Origin: DASUGC01 sp035606665
Lineage (GTDB): Bacteria > Acidobacteriota > Vicinamibacteria > Vicinamibacterales > SCN-69-37
Length of the DNA: 64,000 nucleotides
Reading direction: 5' to 3'
Assembly (NCBI GenBank): GCA_035606665.1
Contig: DATNEY010000027.1
Coordinates: 62,001-126,000, forward strand
The translations under genes and the position numbers were made by a program. Under the pieces are notes generated by a model. The model did not search any database. It worked only from the letters and a program-made list of their open reading frames with translations, and was not told where the DNA came from. This document shows, piece by piece, positions 19,333 to 27,987 of this stretch. Position 1 is the stretch's first letter. The number at the start of each line of letters is the position of its first letter.

Positions 19333-19411
19333 GCCGGGCCTAAAGCCCCGGCCTACGAAACTCCTGTGCTGAAGCCCCGGCCTACACGTAGGCCGGCCCT
19401 TTAGGGCCGGC
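19333..19411. repeat. REP-like palindromic element cluster between trpE and aroDE
   Basis: Several palindromic units built from GCC-GGGGC/GCCCC-GGC arms are packed here. On the minus strand two units begin with GTAG followed at once by GCCGGGGCTT, the head-plus-hairpin layout of REP elements. One GTAG provides the aroDE stop codon TAG, and the preceding arm encodes its last residues. A related element is at 49829-49904. Confidence 0.75.
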
Positions 19412-20839
19412 AAGAAACTGCTCCGCGGCCTCGCGCATCACGTCGCGCGGCGCTTCGCGGCCAAGCCAATGCTCGAACTGCAGTGCGGCCTGCTCGACGA
19501 GCATGTCCAGCCCTTCGATCCGCAGTGCACCGGCCGCCTGGGCCCACCTCAGGAGTTGCGTCCGTCTCGGGTGATAGACGAGGTCGTACACGGCGCGCCC
19601 CTTCACGGCCGATTGCGGAAGAGGCGACGCGTCCCGGTCCGGCGCCGTGCCCACTGGCGTCGCATTGACGAGCAGATCCCAGCCGGGAGCGGGCGGCCAT
19701 GACGTGCTCGTGACGCCCAGTTCCGCGGCGAGCGCGGCAGCGGCCGATGCGCGCCGTCCGCTAATCTGCACCCGCGCGCCTTCCTGATGCAGAGCCCACG
19801 CCGCCGCTCGCGCGGCGCCGCCGGCGCCAAGAATCACGCAGCGGCTGCCTCGTAGCGGTAGCGCATTTCGCCGCGTCTTCAATGGCGCCAGGAAACCCTC
19901 GACGTCGAAGTTCGTTGCTGTCCAGCGCGCACCGGCTCGTCTGCTGAGCGTGTTGGCGGCGCCGATGACGCTCGCGCGGGCATCTAGATCCACGCCGGCC
20001 CCCTGCCAATCGCGCTTGAGCGGCGCCGTGACACTCACGCCCTCGACGCCAAAGGCCTCCGCCACCTCGATCAAAGCGTGCGCATCGTCCGTCTCGAGGG
20101 GCACGTAGACAGCATCGATGCCGAGCGCCGCGAACGCGGCGTTGTGCATCGCCGGCGACGCCGAATGCCCGAGCGGTCGTCCCGTCAGTGCGAAGACGCG
20201 CGTCGATGCGGATCGCCCGGTGATGCGGTAACGCGTCTGGAGTTCGACAATCGACACCTGACCTGGCGCCGCGTTGCCGCCGTACGTCCACTCCGATCCG
20301 AATGAGGCCGGGAACACGCGGCTGAGGATGCCCGTGGTTCCCATGCCAATCACCACGTGCCGGCCGCTATCGGCGGCGGCGATATCGCGCAACGTCAGGA
20401 GATCGGTGAGCGGCCCCGTCGACACGGAAACCTTCACGATGCCTGTGCCGCTTTCCTCCCGCATGGCAGCCGCACGGGCTCTCAAGTCCTCTGGCACACC
20501 GGTGAAGTCGTGATGAGAAAGCACGAGTCGCTCGCGCGCGATGGGCGGTAATGTCGCGCGATTCGCCCGCCACTCGACATCCACGAACTCCGCATCGCTC
20601 GTGATGGCAGCGCCGAGGATTCGCATCCTTTCTTCCTCGCTGCCTTCAAACCGCCCGCCCTCCCATTTCGCCCGGCACGTCAGAATGACCGGCTTCTTCC
20701 GTCCCTCGACCGCGGCCCGGACATCGACCTCGGCCAGGCTGTCGAGGCGGAGTTCCACCAGGTCGGCTGTCGAGGCATCTCTCAGACGCCGCAGCTCCCG
20801 CATGTCGTCCACCAGGACCGTTTCACAGACTCGTGCCAT
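19382..20839 (-). CDS. aroDE: Bifunctional 3-dehydroquinate dehydratase (type I) / shikimate dehydrogenase
   Basis: One protein carries two consecutive shikimate-pathway steps. The N-terminal type I dehydratase (about residues 1-210) has VELRLDSL, the LSHHDF His and the Schiff-base Lys in GIVKVSVS. The C-terminal shikimate dehydrogenase (about 214-485) has GRPLGHSASP, the catalytic Lys in VTAPLKRD and the NADP loop GAGGAARA; the usual NTD motif reads NFD. This fusion order is known from plants and some bacteria. ATG 20839 has AAGGA 5 bases upstream. The last residues and stop codon come from a REP-like element. It heads the attenuated trp operon. Confidence 0.95.
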   Translation of the reverse strand: MARVCETVLVDDMRELRRLRDASTADLVELRLDSLAEVDVRAAVEGRKKPVILTCRAKWEGGRFEGSEEERMRILGAAITSDAEFVDVEWRANRATLPPIARERLVLSHHDFTGVPEDLRARAAAMREESGTGIVKVSVSTGPLTDLLTLRDIAAADSGRHVVIGMGTTGILSRVFPASFGSEWTYGGNAAPGQVSIVELQTRYRITGRSASTRVFALTGRPLGHSASPAMHNAAFAALGIDAVYVPLETDDAHALIEVAEAFGVEGVSVTAPLKRDWQGAGVDLDARASVIGAANTLSRRAGARWTATNFDVEGFLAPLKTRRNALPLRGSRCVILGAGGAARAAAWALHQEGARVQISGRRASAAAALAAELGVTSTSWPPAPGWDLLVNATPVGTAPDRDASPLPQSAVKGRAVYDLVYHPRRTQLLRWAQAAGALRIEGLDMLVEQAALQFEHWLGREAPRDVMREAAEQFLAGPKGPAYV

Positions 20840-20870
20840 CTTTCCTTCACGCAAACCCAGAATAGAGCCC

Positions 20871-20909
20871 AAAACAAAAAGGCCTCGTCAGCGATGCTGA
20901 AGAGGCCTC
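20871..20909 (-). terminator. Attenuator terminator of the aroDE-trp operon
   Basis: The minus strand shows a 13-bp stem with one mismatch (AGGCCTCTTCAGC / GCTGACGAGGCCT), a 3-base loop and a TTTTTGTTTT tract: a canonical intrinsic terminator. It lies between the Trp-rich leader peptide and the aroDE ATG, 31 bases upstream of that start. A terminator in this position makes sense as an attenuator. The competing antiterminator was not obvious by eye. Confidence 0.85.
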
Positions 20910-20933
20910 AAAAACCTTGCGCTCGAACTTCGA

Positions 20934-21029
20934 CTACTGCGCTGCCGCCCCCTCAACCCTGACGCATGACCGCCACCACCACGACCAGGTCGCGGCAAAT
21001 GACGGCGCCGGGGAATACAGGAACGACAC
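20934..21029 (-). CDS. trpL: Trp operon leader peptide (attenuator peptide)
   Basis: A 31-residue frame starting at GTG 21029 contains TGG-TCG-TGG-TGG-TGG, read as W-S-W-W-W (residues 15-19), then ends at TAG 20936-20934. The terminator hairpin begins 25 bases after the stop. An in-frame stop just upstream (21044-21042) leaves GTG as the only usual start. No strong ribosome site is visible, and the proposed promoter would place the transcript start within a few bases of GTG, like the leaderless rhizobial trpL. Ribosome stalling at the Trp codons when charged tRNA-Trp is scarce would favour transcription of aroDE and trp genes. Confidence 0.8.
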   Translation of the reverse strand: MSFLYSPAPSFAATWSWWWRSCVRVEGAAAQ

Positions 21030-21038
21030 GATGACGAG

Positions 21039-21068
21039 AGCCTACCAGAGGCCTTCGCAGACGGTCAA
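21039..21068 (-). promoter_or_regulatory. Putative promoter of the trpL-aroDE-trp operon
   Basis: On the minus strand TTGACC (21068-21063) is followed after 18 bases by TGG-TAGGCT (-10 at 21044-21039, with an extended TG). Transcription would start near 21032, only a few bases before the leader GTG. The -35 is good and the -10 is moderate. Confidence 0.5.
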
Positions 21069-21088
21069 ACCCGTGTGCAACCGCGTGC

Positions 21089-21094
21089 TATAAC
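21089..21094 (+). promoter_or_regulatory. Possible -10 box of the S55 protease gene
   Basis: TATAAC lies directly before the ATG codons at 21096 and 21111. No clear -35 is visible. If used, the transcript would begin at or just after the first ATG, which would favour 21111 as the start or leaderless translation. It faces away from the trpL promoter. Confidence 0.4.
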
Positions 21095-21095
21095 G

Positions 21096-22943
21096 ATGCT
21101 GCGTATCGCAATGAAACTGCTGACAGGGCTGGCGTCCAGTCTCACCGTCGCGACCGTGCTCTTCGCGAGTCCGCTCGCCGCGGACCGGCAGACCCAGCCG
21201 TTCTTTCCGGTCGACGACATTCGCCCCGGCATGACCGCGGTCGGCCGGACGGTGTTTGGCGGCGATCAGATTGAAGAATTCCAGGTCCACATTCTTGGCG
21301 TGCTGCGAAACATCGCCGCGCCGCAGCGCGACCTAATCCTCGCCCGGCTCGAGGGTGGTCCCCTGGCCCACACGGGCGTGATCGCCGGCATGAGCGGCAG
21401 CCCGGTCTACATCAACGGACGGCTTGTCGGAGCCGTTTCGTACTCGCTGGGCTCGTTCCCGAAGGAACCCATCGCCGGCATTACGCCCATCGGCGAAATG
21501 ATCGGCGCCGTCGGCAGCCTCGGTTCCGCGAGGGGCCCCGGCGGTGATATGAGTCTCACGTGGCCTGCGACACCAGCGGCCGTGTTTGGTGCCCTGGAAC
21601 GAATTGCGATGGTGTCCGGCTCCAGAATCGGCGGGCTTGGCGGTGTAAGCGTGCAGGGCCCAGCCAGTCTGCTTGATTTCGCTCCGGCGCTGCGCCCGAT
21701 TGGCGCGGCGATGGTGATGAGCGGCGTGGATCCGTCCGTCGATCGCGAACTGCGGAAGGCCCTTAACCTGCCGGCGGGCGACCAGGCGCCGGCATCCGGC
21801 GGCGCGAGCCGGGCGGCGAGTCCCCTGCGCCCCGGCGATCCCATTGGCATGGCACTCATCCGCGGCGACCTCGACATGGGCGCCACGGGAACCGTGACGC
21901 ACGTTGACGGATCGCGCGTCTACGCGTTCGGGCATCCATTCCTGAACCTCGGCCCCACGACGATGGTGATGACCCAGGCGCGCGTCTTCACCGTGTTGCC
22001 GAGCCTCGACTCGTCCATGAAGATCGCGACACTCGGGCCTGCCGTCGGAACGATGACTCAGGACCGGGCAACGGCGGTGGCGGGAATACTCGGCCCCGAA
22101 CCGCCGCAAGTAGCGCTGTCAGTCACCCTTCGATCGGCGCGCGAAGCCGAGCGACGCCTCCAGTTCAAGGTGCTGCACGACCAGACGCTGACGCCGCTCT
22201 TCACGTACGTCGCGGTGCTCAACGCGCTCGCCGCATACCAGCGGCAAACCGGCCCCCTGTCAGTCGGCGTATCCGGCGAAGTTTCCTTCGGCGACGCCGG
22301 ACGCGTGGCAATAGACGACATGTTTTCCGGTGAGGGCGCGGCGGCCCAGGCCGCCGCGGCGGCGATCGCGCCTGTCGGCATCGGCGCCACCAACGAGTTC
22401 CGGCCCGCGCTCGCCGATCGCGTCGATCTCACGATCACCGTCACCGAGACGCAGAACGCGGCCACGATCGAACGCGTCTGGCTCGACACAACCCGGCCGA
22501 AGTTCGGCGCGACGCATCAATTGAATGTGCTCTTGCGCGACTACCGCGGCGGGACCGAAACGGTGACGATGCCCGTGGCGATGCCGGCGCACGCGACGGG
22601 TCCGTTGACCCTTGTCGTCGGTGACGCTCCGACGCTTCAAGGGCTGGAGGACCGGGACATCAAGCCGGGACGGGCCACCTCCTGGTCCGCACTCCTCACG
22701 CGCATGAACGCCACGCGCCGGAACAACCGGATTTACGTCCGGCTCGTGAGCGCCAGTCCGGGTACGGTTGTCGGCGGCGAAGCACTGCCTTCGCTTCCGG
22801 CGTCGGTGCGTACGATCCTCGATGAGGACAAGACCGTGGCCACCTCGCCGGTGTCAAAGACCGTTGTCGGCGCGTGGGAACAACGGATGAACCGGGCCGT
22901 GCGCGGCTCACGGGAACTCACGCTGACGCTCACCTCCAAGTAA
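21096..22943 (+). CDS. Exported SpoIVB-type (S55) serine peptidase domain protein
   Basis: After a signal peptide the protein carries an S55-like domain: the serine motif GMSGSPVYINGRLVGA (about residues 95-110) and the His motif VYAFGHPFLNLG (about 275-285) match the SpoIVB catalytic layout. The C-terminal half is beta-rich and unassigned. SpoIVB acts in sporulation in Firmicutes, but S55 proteins also occur in non-sporulating Gram-negatives, so a periplasmic processing or structural role is more likely here. Total 615 residues from ATG 21096; ATG 21111 is an alternative start. The next gene begins 8 bases downstream. Confidence 0.75.
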   Translation: MLRIAMKLLTGLASSLTVATVLFASPLAADRQTQPFFPVDDIRPGMTAVGRTVFGGDQIEEFQVHILGVLRNIAAPQRDLILARLEGGPLAHTGVIAGMSGSPVYINGRLVGAVSYSLGSFPKEPIAGITPIGEMIGAVGSLGSARGPGGDMSLTWPATPAAVFGALERIAMVSGSRIGGLGGVSVQGPASLLDFAPALRPIGAAMVMSGVDPSVDRELRKALNLPAGDQAPASGGASRAASPLRPGDPIGMALIRGDLDMGATGTVTHVDGSRVYAFGHPFLNLGPTTMVMTQARVFTVLPSLDSSMKIATLGPAVGTMTQDRATAVAGILGPEPPQVALSVTLRSAREAERRLQFKVLHDQTLTPLFTYVAVLNALAAYQRQTGPLSVGVSGEVSFGDAGRVAIDDMFSGEGAAAQAAAAAIAPVGIGATNEFRPALADRVDLTITVTETQNAATIERVWLDTTRPKFGATHQLNVLLRDYRGGTETVTMPVAMPAHATGPLTLVVGDAPTLQGLEDRDIKPGRATSWSALLTRMNATRRNNRIYVRLVSASPGTVVGGEALPSLPASVRTILDEDKTVATSPVSKTVVGAWEQRMNRAVRGSRELTLTLTSK

Positions 22944-22951
22944 CGTCCAAC

Positions 22952-25087
22952 ATGCCTCATTTGCGTCGTCTGTCGATCGCCGCGGCCTTCGCGGCACTCA
23001 CCGTGCTCAGCGCGTCGGCCTCCGGCCCGATGTTCTGGACCGTGGCAAGCCCTGCCGACTTTCTCAAGGGGACCTCGGACGGCGTCTTCATCAGCCTTCA
23101 GGGCGTGCTGTCGCCCGGGCCTTCGTTTGCCAGCCGCCTTACATCGACACCCGCGCAGATCTGGAGCGTGGCGGAATCTGCAGACGGTGCCGTCTGGGCC
23201 GGCACCGGCGGCGACGGCAAACTCCTGCGGCTGCGCGCGGGTCAACCAGAAGCCACGGCGTTCGACGCCGACGAGCCCAACATCTTCGCGATCGCCGCGT
23301 CGGGCAATCGCGTTTTCGCGGCGACCTCGCCGGATGGCCGTGTCTACGTCATTGAAGGGAACGCTCCGGCCAGGATGTTTTTCGATCCCGAGGAGAAGTA
23401 CATCTGGGCGCTGTCGGTTGATGCGAGCGGCCGCCTCTGGGTCGGCGCCGGCAATCCGGCGGTCATCTATCGCGTCGAGGCGAACGGGACGAGCCGCGCG
23501 ATCTACAAACCATCAGCGGCTCACGTGGTGACGCTGACCAAAGACCCGCAGGGTCGCATCCTCGCTGGAACGGAGTCACCTGGCCGCCTCTACCGGATCG
23601 GCGCGGACGACCGGCCCTTTGCATTGCTCGACTCCGGCCTGACCGAAGTGCGCGCGGTCACAGCGACGGCGGACGGGACCATTTATGCCGCGGCGGTTAC
23701 ACGCGGCGATGAGGCGACGCCCGCTGGATCCGAACCGGCCGCAGTCATCACGAGTCTCGCCACAATCTCGGTCCCCGTGCCGTCTGCCGCCGGCTCAACA
23801 TCGGCGCCGGCGCGGAAGGCGCTGCTCTATCGCATCGACACGTCCGGTGCGTGGGAGGCGATCTGGGAATCGCAGGACACGATCTACGACCTCGCGGCGG
23901 GAGACGACGGCCGGCTGTTGATTGCGACAGGGCCTGAAGGCCGGCTCTACCGGCTCGAGGGTGGCCGCGATGTCCTGCTGCTCACGGGGGTCGATGCGAA
24001 GCAAATCACGCGGTTCGCCGGCGCGCCGCGCGGCACGGCCGGTGAGCTGACGTTTGCGACAGCGAATCCCGGCCGGGTTATGTCCACGGGCACCGCGGCG
24101 TCCGCGCCCGCCACGTTCGTCTCGACCGTCAAGGATACGAAGAGCCTGGCGACGTGGGGGTTGCTGCGATGGGTCGGATCCGCCGTGACGTTCTCGACGC
24201 GCTCTGGCAACACCGAGAAGCCGGACGACTCATGGAGTGATTGGTCGGCGCCGCTCACCCGCGGCGACGGCGAAGCCATCACCAGTCCACCAGCGCGATT
24301 TCTGCAGTGGCGCGCAACGTTCAATCGGGCCAGCTCGCAGGCCGCACGGTTGACGTCGGTGACGGCGGCCTACCTTCCTCGCAACACGAGGCCCGTCGTG
24401 ACCTCGCTCACCGTACACCCGCCCGGAGTCGTCTTTCAGCGCCCGTTCTCGAGCGAGGACGGCGCCATCGCGGGCTTGGACGACGTCACCGCGGAAGCGC
24501 GGCGGCCGCCGGGAGACACGCCACCGTCACCTTCACCGGGCCGCCGCATGTTCCAGAAGGGACTGCAGACATTTGCCTGGAAGGCGGAGGACGCCGACAG
24601 CGATCGCCTCGTCTACTCCGTGCAGTATCGGCGTGAGGGCGAGTCGACCTGGCGCGACCTGCGGTCCGGCCTGGCCGATCCGATGTTCGTGTGGGATACG
24701 ACCTCTGTCGCTGACGGGCGCTACCTCCTTCGCATCCGCGCGACCGACAGCCCCACCAACTCCGCCGATCGCGTGCTGACCGGCGAGCGTGAAAGCGATC
24801 CGTTCGAAATCGACAACACGCCGCCGCAGATCGCGATCGAGACGGCGCGGACTGGAAACCAGATTCGACTCACCGTGCGCGTGCGCGACACTCAGAGTCC
24901 CGTTCAGAAGCTCGAGTACGCGATCGCTGGCAACAACTGGCAGGTCGTCTATCCCGTTGATGGCCTGAGTGATTCGCTCGACGAGCGTTACGAGATCGTG
25001 CTCCCGGCAGACGCGGTCCTGTCACGCGTCGTGATCAGAGCGACTGACTTGTTGCAGAACGTCGCGTCGGCGATTGCCGGCGGATGA
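22952..25087 (+). CDS. Exported beta-propeller-like protein, unknown function
   Basis: A 711-residue secreted protein. A signal peptide (about residues 4-24) precedes repeated blade-like segments ending in patterns such as GRLYRI, GRVYVI and GKLLRL (about 60-400), as in seven-bladed two-component-regulator propellers. The C-terminal part has fibronectin-like beta segments (for example PVVTSLTV, YLLRIRATDS). No kinase or DNA-binding part follows, so it is not a hybrid sensor. I chose ATG 22952 over a frame opening at 22874, because it starts the signal peptide and lies 8 bases after the S55 gene. The pair probably work together outside the cytoplasm. Confidence 0.7.
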   Translation: MPHLRRLSIAAAFAALTVLSASASGPMFWTVASPADFLKGTSDGVFISLQGVLSPGPSFASRLTSTPAQIWSVAESADGAVWAGTGGDGKLLRLRAGQPEATAFDADEPNIFAIAASGNRVFAATSPDGRVYVIEGNAPARMFFDPEEKYIWALSVDASGRLWVGAGNPAVIYRVEANGTSRAIYKPSAAHVVTLTKDPQGRILAGTESPGRLYRIGADDRPFALLDSGLTEVRAVTATADGTIYAAAVTRGDEATPAGSEPAAVITSLATISVPVPSAAGSTSAPARKALLYRIDTSGAWEAIWESQDTIYDLAAGDDGRLLIATGPEGRLYRLEGGRDVLLLTGVDAKQITRFAGAPRGTAGELTFATANPGRVMSTGTAASAPATFVSTVKDTKSLATWGLLRWVGSAVTFSTRSGNTEKPDDSWSDWSAPLTRGDGEAITSPPARFLQWRATFNRASSQAARLTSVTAAYLPRNTRPVVTSLTVHPPGVVFQRPFSSEDGAIAGLDDVTAEARRPPGDTPPSPSPGRRMFQKGLQTFAWKAEDADSDRLVYSVQYRREGESTWRDLRSGLADPMFVWDTTSVADGRYLLRIRATDSPTNSADRVLTGERESDPFEIDNTPPQIAIETARTGNQIRLTVRVRDTQSPVQKLEYAIAGNNWQVVYPVDGLSDSLDERYEIVLPADAVLSRVVIRATDLLQNVASAIAGG

Positions 25088-25106
25088 ACGGGAGTCCCGA
25101 GCAGAT

Positions 25107-25883
25107 CTACGGGTAGAGGCCCTTGGCGGTCACCTCGGTATTGGTCACGAGGTGCAGGCGGTAGACCTTCAGTGTGTTCATGGGACCGACCGCGGGCCCG
25201 ACACCACGCATGCGGGTGATGTTGTCCAGGAGCCACTCCGCGCGCTTCCGGCTCTGCTCGGTCAGGCCCGCGAGACTCGTCGAGCCCGGCGTCTGCAGCG
25301 TCCGCGCCAGCGCGTCCACCCACTGACGCTCGTCGTCTTCCCGATCCAACACCGCGGGAAGCACATCTGACGTCGCTGCGCTCGTATCCAGCTGCACGAT
25401 CATCATCTGGCCAGCCGGCCCGCCCTGACGCGAGACCTCGAGGTACATCGCGCCCGGCGAGGTCTTGAAGTTGGAGGCCAGCGTCGAGAGACCGTCCTCC
25501 GTGGTGGTGGAGGTGCCGAGGACCAGCACGGCCGAACAGAAGAACATGAGCAGGCACGTGGCCACCGTGGCGCCGCCGCCGACGATTACCCACTGCCAGT
25601 CTTCGACAGAACGGTTGATGAGCGCGCGCCAGGACAGTGCCGACTCGGCGCGCACGCGTGTTACCACGTCCGATGCCAGACCGGCCGGTGGCTGCATCTG
25701 CTGCCACTGACTGGCCGACTCCCGGATCATTCCGCCGACCGTTCGGCGGATTTCGACTTCTTCCGAGCACCGCACGCACGCATCGATGTGCAGCGCGACG
25801 TAGCGGAGGTCGTCCCCACGCAATTCGCCGTCGGCGAAGGCGTCGAGGTCGTCACGAACCGAATCGCAATCCGCCCTGATCAT
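25107..25883 (-). CDS. Anti-sigma factor with zinc-finger (ZAS/zf-HC2) domain
   Basis: A membrane anti-sigma factor. The N-terminal ZAS-type zinc site uses Cys6 and the later HIDACVRC motif (about residues 32-39). One transmembrane segment (about 98-122) leads to a C-terminal sensor domain of about 130 residues with no recognised fold. It overlaps the sigma gene by 4 bases (ATGA), the usual layout for an anti-sigma that holds its partner at the membrane until a signal arrives. Confidence 0.88.
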   Translation of the reverse strand: MIRADCDSVRDDLDAFADGELRGDDLRYVALHIDACVRCSEEVEIRRTVGGMIRESASQWQQMQPPAGLASDVVTRVRAESALSWRALINRSVEDWQWVIVGGGATVATCLLMFFCSAVLVLGTSTTTEDGLSTLASNFKTSPGAMYLEVSRQGGPAGQMMIVQLDTSAATSDVLPAVLDREDDERQWVDALARTLQTPGSTSLAGLTEQSRKRAEWLLDNITRMRGVGPAVGPMNTLKVYRLHLVTNTEVTAKGLYP

Positions 25884-26497
25884 TGATGCACCAGCGCCAG
25901 GCGCAGCGTTTCGCGGGCGCGCGCCAGGCGCGACTTCACGGTTCCGACGGCAATCTCGAGCGAGGTCGCAATCTCCTCGTAGCTCAAGCCGTCAATCTCT
26001 CTCAGCACGATCACCGCGCGCTGCTCGAATGGCAGCGAGTCCATCGCGCGCCAGACACGGTCCGAGGTCTCATGCTCCTGCAGGACGCGATCCGGCATCG
26101 AACGTTCCCGGCCGTCCGGCAACTCGCCGTGCACCGCGGTGTGCTCCTCGATCGCCACCTGCTGCGACCGGCGGCGGCGTCTCCACCACCGCTGGCGATT
26201 GGACGCCTGATTCACGACGATGCGATAGATCCAGGTGCGAAGCGTCGAGTGCCCGCGGAACTGCGGCAGCGTCCGGAAGACCTTGAGGAAGACTTCCTGC
26301 GAGAGGTCGAGGGCTTCCTGAGGGTCACCAAGCAGATGCAGCGCCAGCTGGTAGACCATCCTCTGGTGGTCAGTGACGAGACGCGTGCACGCATCCTCGT
26401 TCCCCGCGGCGCACTCCTGCACCAACGCCCAGTCGGCGCCCGCGACGTTTGACCACGCTAGGACCCGAATCGGTTTCACAGAGGTCTCTGACGCCAT
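25880..26497 (-). CDS. RNA polymerase ECF (sigma-E type) sigma factor
   Basis: A 205-residue extracytoplasmic-function sigma factor. Region 2 (about 25-95) includes LVTDHQRMVYQLA and the DLSQEVFLKVF block that contacts core polymerase and the -10 box; region 4 (about 145-200) has LPFEQRAVIVLREIDGLSYEEIA and a helix-turn-helix. The linker is Arg-rich. I chose ATG 26497 because the upstream extension has no conserved sequence. It is co-transcribed with its anti-sigma and diverges from the TPR gene. Confidence 0.92.
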   Translation of the reverse strand: MASETSVKPIRVLAWSNVAGADWALVQECAAGNEDACTRLVTDHQRMVYQLALHLLGDPQEALDLSQEVFLKVFRTLPQFRGHSTLRTWIYRIVVNQASNRQRWWRRRRRSQQVAIEEHTAVHGELPDGRERSMPDRVLQEHETSDRVWRAMDSLPFEQRAVIVLREIDGLSYEEIATSLEIAVGTVKSRLARARETLRLALVHQ

Positions 26498-26568
26498 GGT
26501 AGCACCCGGCGTTTGTTGCCTCACACCACTTAGACCCCACGGATTGCCCAAGGTTCCCCCTTAAACTG

Positions 26569-27987
26569 ATGCTCGTGCGACGCACCGCGACATCCGCTAA
26601 ATGGGCCGGCGCCGCGGTGGCGCTCGTCACCTGCACGGTGCTGGGCGCGGTCGCCGTCCAGGGCCTGTACGCAGAACGCCAATACCGGCGTCTTCTTGCA
26701 GACGGGGACCGCGCTCTGGGCGCGGGAAACGCATATGGCGCCATCGAGGCATTCAGTGGCGCGCTGGCGTTCCGCCCGGATTCGATGGTCGCCTACCTCA
26801 GGCGCGGCGAGGCGTATCGGGATCAGCGCCGCTTCGAGGAGGCGGCCCGCGACTGGCGTCAGGCCAGCCGACTCGCGCCAGACGCCCCCCAACCGCTCAT
26901 CGCCCTCGGCGAGCACTTCGACGCTCTCGGGCAGTACGCCCAGGCCGCCGAGTGGTACGGGCAGGCGGCGGCCCGCCTCAAGGCGGAGGATCCGTCGCTC
27001 CTCTACAAACTCGCCCTCGCCCGTTTCAAGGCAGGCGACTCGGGTGCGGCCATCGAGCCGCTCAAGGCGGTCGCGTCGCGCAACGACTTCTCCGCGGAAC
27101 GGCGCTACCTGCTGGGACTCGTGCAACGGGACGTCGGGGACCTGGCCGGGTCGATCGCGTCGCTCGAGGGCGCGCTTGCCCTTGCACCGGATCTGAACGC
27201 TGCGCGCGAGGAGCTTGCCGACGCGTATCGTGCCGCCGGCCGTCCCATGGACGAAATGATCCAGCTCCAGGCACTGGGCGCACGTGAGCCGCACGTGAAC
27301 CGCAGCGTGGCAATCGCGGATGCGGAGGCCCGCCGGGGCCAGTTCGATTCGGCGCTCGGGGTGCTCTCGAACGCACTCACGGCTTCGCCCAACGACTCGG
27401 GGGTGCTGCTCGCGATCGGCCGCGTCCACCTGGCGCGCGCCGAGAGACATCCGGAAGGCGCCGAGGAGTTCGTGCGGCGCGCGCTCGAGACGATCGAACG
27501 GGCGCTCGGCGGCACGGCCCCGCGCAGCGAAGGGCTCGCGCTGTATGGCCGCGCGCTCTCGATGTCCGGCAACTACAGCGATGCCGAAAGAATCCTGAAG
27601 GACGCCGTCGCGACATCGCCCGTGAGCACCGAGGCCTTCCTCTATCTTGCGGATGCCGCGGAGAGGCTCGGCCACGACCTCATCGCGCGCGATGCGCTCA
27701 TCAGCTTCGATTCGCTCCTCGGCGACACGTCATCCGTGGAAACGCGATCGACGCGGGCGGCGCGGATTGGCGACCTCTCGCTCAAAGCGGGCGACGCCGT
27801 CATGGCCGGCGAGTTCCTTTCAAGGGCGGTCGCCGGCGGGCACGCATCGCCGCTCGCACTCGGCCTTCTCGCTCAGGCCCGCTGGCTCACCGGCGACCAG
27901 GCGTCGGCGCGCGATCTCATCGGCCGCGCGCTCAGCGCGAGTCCCAAGGACGCGCAACTTCAACGAATCGCCCGGACGATTCGATAG
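26569..27987 (+). CDS. Membrane-anchored tetratricopeptide repeat protein
   Basis: A 472-residue protein with an N-terminal transmembrane or signal segment (about residues 12-32) followed by TPR motifs over nearly the whole length (for example ALGAGNAYGAIEAFSGAL, YLRRGEAYRDQRRFEEA). TPR proteins act as scaffolds; no enzymatic motif is seen. The gene diverges from the ECF sigma gene across 71 bases and may belong to its regulon, which is an inference. Its stop codon abuts that of the convergent permease gene. Confidence 0.8.
   Translation: MLVRRTATSAKWAGAAVALVTCTVLGAVAVQGLYAERQYRRLLADGDRALGAGNAYGAIEAFSGALAFRPDSMVAYLRRGEAYRDQRRFEEAARDWRQASRLAPDAPQPLIALGEHFDALGQYAQAAEWYGQAAARLKAEDPSLLYKLALARFKAGDSGAAIEPLKAVASRNDFSAERRYLLGLVQRDVGDLAGSIASLEGALALAPDLNAAREELADAYRAAGRPMDEMIQLQALGAREPHVNRSVAIADAEARRGQFDSALGVLSNALTASPNDSGVLLAIGRVHLARAERHPEGAEEFVRRALETIERALGGTAPRSEGLALYGRALSMSGNYSDAERILKDAVATSPVSTEAFLYLADAAERLGHDLIARDALISFDSLLGDTSSVETRSTRAARIGDLSLKAGDAVMAGEFLSRAVAGGHASPLALGLLAQARWLTGDQASARDLIGRALSASPKDAQLQRIARTIR

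Noticed and set aside
20871..21029. T-box or other riboswitch as regulator of aroDE-trp
   Set aside because: No T-box core sequence was seen, whereas the Trp-codon frame plus terminator explains the leader well.
21096..22943. S55 protease as evidence of a spore former
   Set aside because: BamD and the other envelope genes show a diderm, no other sporulation gene is present, and S55 proteins are not limited to Firmicutes.
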